Below, piece after piece: positions 1 through 3,638 of a stretch of 6,256 nucleotides of DNA. Every line of letters starts with the position of its first letter. Positions within the stretch are counted from its first letter, which is position 1. The notes beneath the pieces are model-generated. The model saw nothing but the letters and a program-made list of their open reading frames with translations, was not told the origin of the DNA and made no database searches. Source of the stretch: Planctomycetota bacterium (lineage in GTDB: Bacteria > Planctomycetota > Phycisphaerae > WQYP01); the NCBI GenBank assembly GCA_021798635.1, contig JAJZGH010000266.1:1-6256 (forward strand), written 5' to 3'. Made by a program: the position numbers and the translations under genes.

Positions 1-744
1 ATCCTTCTGGCTTTTGCCTGCAATCGCACGCTCGATCTCGTCGATTGATGCCATGGCATAGAAATTTCCGACCCTATTACGAGTGAAGCGGTACGCAACG
101 GACCATTCGGCCAGCAGGGCTTCCGGCTGTGCAAGCGAGAAGCCGGAACTTCCCGATTGCAACCATTCCCGGGCACTAAGGAGTTTCTTCACGTTCGAGA
201 CCTGCCCTAAACTAACGTCGGCAAATTCGGCTAAAGCCGTGACCCGCCAAAATGCGTGAGGATCGAGCATCAGGGCACGCAGAATGCGCTCGGCCTTGGG
301 AAAGTAAAGGGATCGCAGGTCACGCTTTTCGGTAAACGGATTCGATTGGCCGGTTTTCTCAATGTAGACCTTGCCGAGGCAAAGGCGGCAGTTACCCGCA
401 AAATCCACATAGCCCATGCCCTCGGCTTTGAGAATTTCGGCAGCGGCGTCCGATATAAATGGCGCTACAATGATACCGTAGGCGTTTTTGAAAGATGGCC
501 GACTGCGGGCAAGCACGTTGACTGCTTCGCGGACGATGCGCGGCTGGCCGCTTTTTTTTACATCCAGCAACAACGTACGCTCGCCCGCGTTCTGGATGCG
601 AAGTTTTCCAATGCGGTCGATTCGCCCGGCGATGACCGGGACATCCCGTCGCCCCCAGCGTAAAGCGCAAAAAGGGACGTCATCGAAGCACTGGGACACG
701 GCTGCAAAAGCACAGCTCAGGATTTTGGATTCGTTTTTTTTCAT
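1..744 (-). CDS. AbiEi-family type IV toxin-antitoxin antitoxin (partial, runs off left edge)
   Basis: Reading the minus strand from the ATG at 744 gives 248 codons without a stop to base 1, so the 3' end is missing. Residues about 44-128 form an alpha/beta domain with the segments RTLLLDVKKSGQP, YGIIVAPFISDAAAEIL and GYVDFAGNCRL. Residues about 147-205 read as a winged helix-turn-helix (PKAERILRALML, then SLGQVSNVKKLL, then a wing). This order is what I know from the AbiEi_2 group of antitoxins, DNA-binding repressors that counter the AbiEii nucleotidyltransferase toxin. The first domain resembles a restriction-endonuclease-like fold with a DVK motif, but I cannot say that it is catalytic. 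A GAAGGA ribosome site lies 10 bases upstream; the only nearby alternative ATG, in GGATGG, stops after four codons. The partner toxin would be expected further left on the same strand. Family call fairly sure; function inferred. Confidence 0.8.
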   Translation of the reverse strand, partial: MKKNESKILSCAFAAVSQCFDDVPFCALRWGRRDVPVIAGRIDRIGKLRIQNAGERTLLLDVKKSGQPRIVREAVNVLARSRPSFKNAYGIIVAPFISDAAAEILKAEGMGYVDFAGNCRLCLGKVYIEKTGQSNPFTEKRDLRSLYFPKAERILRALMLDPHAFWRVTALAEFADVSLGQVSNVKKLLSAREWLQSGSSGFSLAQPEALLAEWSVAYRFTRNRVGNFYAMASIDEIERAIAGKSQKD

Positions 745-754
745 TTAGATACCA

Positions 755-760
755 TCCTTC
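755..760 (-). promoter_or_regulatory. Shine-Dalgarno site of the AbiEi-like gene
   Basis: GAAGGA on the minus strand with a 10-base spacer to the ATG at 744. It decides the start, because the frame has no better upstream initiation codon. Confidence 0.6.
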
Positions 761-777
761 AACGTTTGCTGAAAACG

Positions 778-806
778 ACTATATCAGTGAAACCATCCCA
801 ATGCAA
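778..806 (-). promoter_or_regulatory. Sigma70-like promoter for the AbiEi-like gene
   Basis: On the minus strand TTGCAT (801-806) and TATAGT (778-783) are separated by exactly 17 bases, close to the TTGACA-17-TATAAT consensus. Transcription would start near 771, leaving a leader of about 27 bases that holds the ribosome site. AbiEi antitoxins usually repress their own promoter by binding inverted repeats; I see no clear repeat overlapping this one, so autoregulation is not shown here. Confidence 0.55.
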
Positions 807-889
807 CTCCTTTGTTTGCCCCCTCGTACCTGCCTACGGACTATCCCTGCGGAATCTGAAATATCGACAGTTCATTCGTTGTGTCCCCT

Positions 890-905
890 CGCCAGCCGGC
901 TGGCG
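890..905. repeat. 16-bp perfect palindrome
   Basis: CGCCAGCCGGCTGGCG is its own reverse complement. It lies about 85 bases upstream of the antitoxin promoter in a gene-free stretch. No T tract follows on either strand, so it does not look like a simple terminator; an operator or a chance GC-rich palindrome are both possible. Confidence 0.5.
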
Positions 906-1066
906 GCTTTGTGAGGTTTTGGAACGTTCTTCCAAGGCACCCAATGACCGGGAAAGCGGGGGTCGGCCCATTTCGCGCACCATAACTCGCCTGGTGCCGG
1001 TTAGCGAAGCTATGTTGTATGTTGGAGAAATGATGATTTCACAAGAAGCAAACAATACAGTATCGT

Positions 1067-1117
1067 CCGCTGTGCGTCCGAAGCGGAGGCGCAGCCGGAG
1101 CGAAGGACGCACAGCGG
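1067..1117. repeat. REP-like extragenic hairpin
   Basis: CCGCTGTGCGTCC (1067-1079) and GGACGCACAGCGG (1105-1117) are perfect 13-bp inverted arms around a 25-base GC-rich loop. The loop (GAAGCGGAGGCGC...) has the purine-rich GAAGCGGAG pattern that I associate with dispersed extragenic repeats in planctomycete genomes. Only one copy is in this window, so calling it a repeat family member is inference. Confidence 0.55.
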
Positions 1118-1165
1118 CGCGAGTTCGAACGCTTCTTGGCGCTACCCGGAAACCGTCCATATTTG

Positions 1166-1196
1166 TTTCCAGTTACATGCCAAACTGGAAATTTTT
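1166..1196 (+). terminator. Terminator-like hairpin with T tract
   Basis: TTTCCAGTT (1166-1174) and AACTGGAAA (1183-1191) form a 9-bp stem with an 8-base loop, followed directly by five T residues (1192-1196) on the plus strand. The stem is AT-rich for a terminator and no plus-strand gene is evident upstream, so it may belong to something lost from this site. Confidence 0.35.
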
Positions 1197-1213
1197 CATA
1201 CTGGATACGACCT

Positions 1214-1663
1214 ATGCTGGAAACGCTCAAGGCTCTGATCCTGGACTTTCAGTAAATCCCCAAGAAAGCATACTGCGTGGATCATGCCATGATCACGTCG
1301 TTGTCGTCGGGGATTTTGGTCAACTCCGGGCATCTCCTGGAAAACCTGGTTTACACCGCGTTGCGGCGAATATTCCCGGAGGTCTTTTACTATAAAACGG
1401 CTGCCGGTCGAGAGGTCGATTTCGCCGTGCGACCAGATTCGCAGTTCCCGAATCTGATTCAAGTCTGCCAGTCGCTGGCGAATCCACAGACTCGCAAGCG
1501 CGAACTGGCGGCGCTTAGCGAGTCCATGACCGAGTTGCGCGTCAAGACGGCAACCATCGTGACGCGGGCCGAAGATGCGCGGATCGCCACCGACGCGGGG
1601 ACCATTCATGTCGTTCCGATCTGGAAGTTCCTGCTGGAATTGCCGGAGTCGGAAAGGAAATAA
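1214..1663 (+). pseudogene. Remnant of an AAA ATPase with DUF4143 C-terminus
   Basis: From an ATG at 1214 the frame reads MLETLKALILDFQ, like the very N-terminus of this ATPase family, and meets TAA at 1253-1255. Directly after the stop the same frame gives IPKKAYCVDHAMITSL and then an uninterrupted DUF4143 C-terminal half to the TAA at 1661: the LLENLVYTALRR helix, YYKTAAGREVDF, LIQVCQSL and a terminal IHVVPIWKFLLE, all characteristic. The Walker A and B ATPase region (normally a few hundred residues) is absent. The simplest reading is an internal deletion that removed the ATPase core, plus a stop at the joint. A gene caller would likely annotate only the 128-codon ORF starting at GTG 1277. 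That piece could not bind ATP. The family assignment of the C-terminal half is firm; the identity of the 13-residue N-terminal piece is weaker. Confidence 0.75.
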
Positions 1664-1804
1664 TGAATGGCCCATTTGATAGCGGGATTCTCGGTCCGTT
1701 GCGATTCCCCCTGTAGCGGAGTTAATAATACCGCGAAAACATTGTGTTTTGCAAGCGATCGAATTTTTGTTTTCTTATGACATTGCAGGCTGTCGCAATA
1801 CCAA

Positions 1805-1833
1805 ACGCCACAAAAACGCCACAAAGTGTGGCG
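1805..1833. repeat. Direct repeat plus 7-bp hairpin
   Basis: ACGCCACAAA occurs at 1805-1814 and again at 1816-1825, and CGCCACA (1817-1823) pairs with TGTGGCG (1827-1833) across a 3-base loop. The arrangement is operator-like, but no gene start adjoins it. Confidence 0.4.
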
Positions 1834-1884
1834 GGAGCATCTTACGATTTCGACGATGTCCATTTCATTACGGCCTGCGAATTC

Positions 1885-2031
1885 GCAAGGCGGCCTCGCC
1901 GCCACTTGTGCCTCAAGGTCCGGTCCCGATGGATCGGGACTTCCACCGCCGCTGGGATAGCTTCCCGGTCGGAACGACCTTTGCCGGGGCGAGACTTTCA
2001 CCCGCTGGTACGCCCCGCCTTTTAACGGCGC
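1885..2031 (-). ncRNA. Structured RNA fragment, possibly group II intron domain I
   Basis: Read on the minus strand this stretch holds CGCC-GGCG next to its 5' end, the stem CGGGGCG/CGCCCCG (2011-2017 with 1985-1991) enclosing GCGGGTGAAAGTCTCGC, then GGTCG/CGACC, then GGTGGAAGTCCCG leading into ATCGGGAC/GTCCCGAT, then a GGCGGC/GCCGCC hairpin with flanking CAA/TTG pairs. The GGTGAAAGTC segment and the chain of short stems resemble the 5' part of bacterial group II introns. No reverse transcriptase/maturase, no domain V sequence and no clear GUGYG 5' end are visible, so at most it is a truncated 5' piece. It starts about 18 bases beyond the stop of the preceding minus-strand gene. What is seen is the stems and the motif; the intron identity is inference from memory of such sequences. 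Confidence 0.4.
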
Positions 2032-2048
2032 ATGCAGACCGCCTCACG

Positions 2049-2423
2049 TCACCACATCCGCCCAAAAAAACGGCCTATCGCAGCGTAAAAGGTCAAGACA
2101 AATACCAAGACCGTTGCCAAGCCTACGCAAAGAGCGAGCCATGAACAGTCGCTGGTAATTTCGTCGCGGGGTTGGGCAGCTGCCCCGAGGAGTCGCGTAG
2201 TTATTGCCACGAGTTGGAGGCTCGTCAGCACCGCGAAGGCAATGGAACACGGCCAGAAGAGTGCGTATCCCAGAATGCGCGCAGCCGCCAGCACAGCAAT
2301 ATCACCCCTCAACTTATCAGGGGGAAAATAGGACAACTCGAGCATGGCGATTCCCGCGATAAACGCGCCGCATAACAGGACAGCCGCGAGGCCACGATGG
2401 GTTTTTATCGCGTGTATTAACAT
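2049..2423 (-). CDS. Small three-helix membrane protein of unknown function
   Basis: 124 residues from the ATG at 2423. Hydrophobic segments lie at about 11-31, 45-76 (long, perhaps bent or two helices around FWPCS) and 94-117. Short charged loops separate them (PPDKLRGD and AAQPRDEITSD), and the C-terminus GRFFGRMW is basic. GGTGA lies five bases upstream of the chosen ATG; a TTG at 2447 would add eight residues but has no better site. It is the last gene of the minus-strand series after the RHS gene, 81 bases beyond the preceding stop, so cotranscription is likely. I do not recognise the family. Two features favour it being real: the regular hydrophobic pattern, and a frame that fills the gap up to the structured element. 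A role beside the RHS protein cannot be read from it. Confidence 0.65.
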   Translation of the reverse strand: MLIHAIKTHRGLAAVLLCGAFIAGIAMLELSYFPPDKLRGDIAVLAAARILGYALFWPCSIAFAVLTSLQLVAITTRLLGAAAQPRDEITSDCSWLALCVGLATVLVFVLTFYAAIGRFFGRMW

Positions 2424-2504
2424 TATCCTCACCAATCCTGCCGTCAATCATCGTCTGGCGGAGCGTTCCGAAAAAATCTGCGGGTGGCGGAATGGCCGGC
2501 AGAA

Positions 2505-2906
2505 TCACCGGGCACTTTCTCCAGGCTTCGCCGGAGGAGGCGGCAGCAGGCTATCAGGTACCCCGGCAGCCAGCCCCGCCGCCTCGGCAATATGGGCGAC
2601 AACTTTGCGTAAGCCCAAGTCGGCGGGCGCAACGGCACCGCCAGAGGCAAGGCACCCCCCGCTCGACCCAAATAACAGCCATTTCCATTCGTTCTCACCG
2701 TGCGTCAGGTAAACCGTGCCCGTGGAGCGAACAGAGTAAATGTAAAGTTTGCCATGTCGGAGCGGACACACGATCATGCCCGGGCACAGCGGCAGATTAC
2801 CGGCTCCCCAAACCAACTGGAATGCCGACAGCCGTTCAAAAATAGTCGCCTTCGCCGACCAAGGCTCGCACCCCGCGGCAATTTGAAATATGCTCTCCTC
2901 GGTCAT
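2505..2906 (-). CDS. Soluble protein of unknown function, possible RHS-linked gene (alternative start)
   Basis: If the preceding ribbon gene ends at its reconstructed TGA (2905-2903), this gene begins at the overlapping ATG 2906 and encodes 133 residues. It is compact, lacks a signal peptide or membrane helix, and contains the strand-like run KLYIYSVRSTGTVYLTH followed by EWKWLLFGSSGG, an amphipathic stretch DLGLRKVVAHIAEAAGL and a proline-rich tail (SLLPPPPAKPG). No strong ribosome site precedes it, consistent with translational coupling. I do not recognise the family. Its position two genes after an RHS protein makes an immunity or accessory role conceivable, but nothing in the sequence demonstrates it. 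In the frame as given it is simply the C-terminal third of the 377-codon ORF. Confidence 0.45.
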   Translation of the reverse strand: MTEESIFQIAAGCEPWSAKATIFERLSAFQLVWGAGNLPLCPGMIVCPLRHGKLYIYSVRSTGTVYLTHGENEWKWLLFGSSGGCLASGGAVAPADLGLRKVVAHIAEAAGLAAGVPDSLLPPPPAKPGESAR

Positions 2907-3638
2907 CGCTGACGTCGCAGCCACGGCCGCGCGCGACCGATTCCGAGCAGTCCACGGCGCTGCCCCTGACCGCATGAGACACTTTACACAACGACCGAGT
3001 ATAGTTGCCCGCGTGCGCTGTACGCCAAAGACGCTCATTGCCCACTGCCATGGTGGGAGAGACGCCGACCAGTGCGACCAACTGAAAATCGGCACCTTGG
3101 ATTTGACGATCATATATGCTGACGGGAGAGTGCGGGATTCACCACCCGTGATGCGAAGCAATCCCGGCACCTGCGGAATGCGGGTCAAGAGGTCACCGTG
3201 GTAAATCCGCCAGTGCAATTTTGGAAAACGCCGACTCGCGGGCCATTTTGCCAGCGGTCCCGACCAAGCCACCGTCAGACCGTGCAAAGCCCGACCGGCC
3301 AGTGGCACCGGCCAAGAGATCACAAGGTAACGGCCCCTGCGAACAAGCGCAAAACGCAATCCTGAGGTTTCAACAGTAACGCGACTACGCCATTCCGCGC
3401 GTGAGTTCTGCAACGTGGACGCGGACGCGAGCGGAATCGAGATTCGGCGAATCTTCTGTCCAAAACGTAGCCCGGCAGTTGCCCCGCCGATAATTTGCAT
3501 CTGCCACGCCACGCAAACAAACAGCCAGAAGGCTAGGAGTACGCCCCCTGCCGCCCAAGCGACAAGCTGCATGGAAATTTGGCGACCATCGCGCGCAGTG
3601 TTCGGTGCAGCAGATGGCCCGCTTTTGCTGTGCGTCAT
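2505..3638 (-). CDS. 377-codon ORF: membrane/zinc-ribbon protein apparently fused by frameshift to a soluble unknown
   Basis: The ATG at 3638 overlaps the RHS stop as ATGA and has GGAGG seven bases upstream inside the RHS gene, so the start is well supported. Residues 24-46 form one membrane segment. Residues 50-215 are a probable extracytoplasmic region with many Trp and Arg, and C217-V-K-C220 is half of a zinc ribbon. After C220 the sequence (LMRSGAAPWTARNRSRAAVAATSA) looks unlike protein until M245. The other half of the ribbon lies in shadow frames, and residues from M245 look like a separate protein that would start at an ATGA overlap. I therefore read this ORF as two ancestral genes, 3638-2903 and 2906-2505, read as one because of two single-base losses. 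If the sequence is correct, the translated product is the 377-residue chimera. Both family functions are unknown; the first half matches a common planctomycete architecture (one N-terminal helix and a C-terminal CxxC ribbon). Confidence 0.7.
   Translation of the reverse strand: MTHSKSGPSAAPNTARDGRQISMQLVAWAAGGVLLAFWLFVCVAWQMQIIGGATAGLRFGQKIRRISIPLASASTLQNSRAEWRSRVTVETSGLRFALVRRGRYLVISWPVPLAGRALHGLTVAWSGPLAKWPASRRFPKLHWRIYHGDLLTRIPQVPGLLRITGGESRTLPSAYMIVKSKVPIFSWSHWSASLPPWQWAMSVFGVQRTRATILGRCVKCLMRSGAAPWTARNRSRAAVAATSAMTEESIFQIAAGCEPWSAKATIFERLSAFQLVWGAGNLPLCPGMIVCPLRHGKLYIYSVRSTGTVYLTHGENEWKWLLFGSSGGCLASGGAVAPADLGLRKVVAHIAEAAGLAAGVPDSLLPPPPAKPGESAR
2903..2996 (-). pseudogene. Frame-broken Cys4 zinc ribbon (end of the first ancestral gene)
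   Basis: GRCVKC is in the ORF frame (2996-2979). HAVRGSAVDCSE follows in the next frame (2975-2941), and GRARPWLRRQR then TGA follows in the third (about 2938-2903). Joined with one residue restored at each break, the order is C-x2-C-x-H-A-V-R-G-S-x3-C-S-E-C-G-R, the spacing of the planctomycete CxxCGYxLRGS...CPECG ribbon. Each break is explained by one missing base near 2979/2978 and near 2940/2939, for example a G lost from TGC. The third-frame TGA falls exactly on the ATG at 2906, giving ATGA, which supports the reconstruction. Confidence 0.6.

Noticed and set aside
766..1395. Plus-strand open frame of 209 codons
   Set aside because: The translation is low-complexity Arg/Ser-rich with no family resemblance. 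It runs over the palindromes and, in the wrong frame, into the DUF4143 remnant.
1196..1675. Minus-strand open frame of 159 codons
   Set aside because: It is antisense to the DUF4143 coding half, whose conserved motifs are all on the plus strand.
1720..1756. Promoter-like TTGCAA-18-TATTAT on the minus strand
   Set aside because: Sequence fit is fair, but nothing on that strand downstream is a plausible gene or RNA; it would only transcribe antisense to the pseudogene.
1606..2001. Minus-strand open frame of 131 codons across the intron-like fragment
   Set aside because: No ribosome site or recognisable domain; it passes through the hairpin-rich region and then antisense to the ATPase remnant.
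2031..2048. Group II intron 5' consensus GUGYG at the start of the structured fragment
   Set aside because: The sequence there reads ATGCG rather than GTGCG, so an exact intron boundary cannot be claimed.
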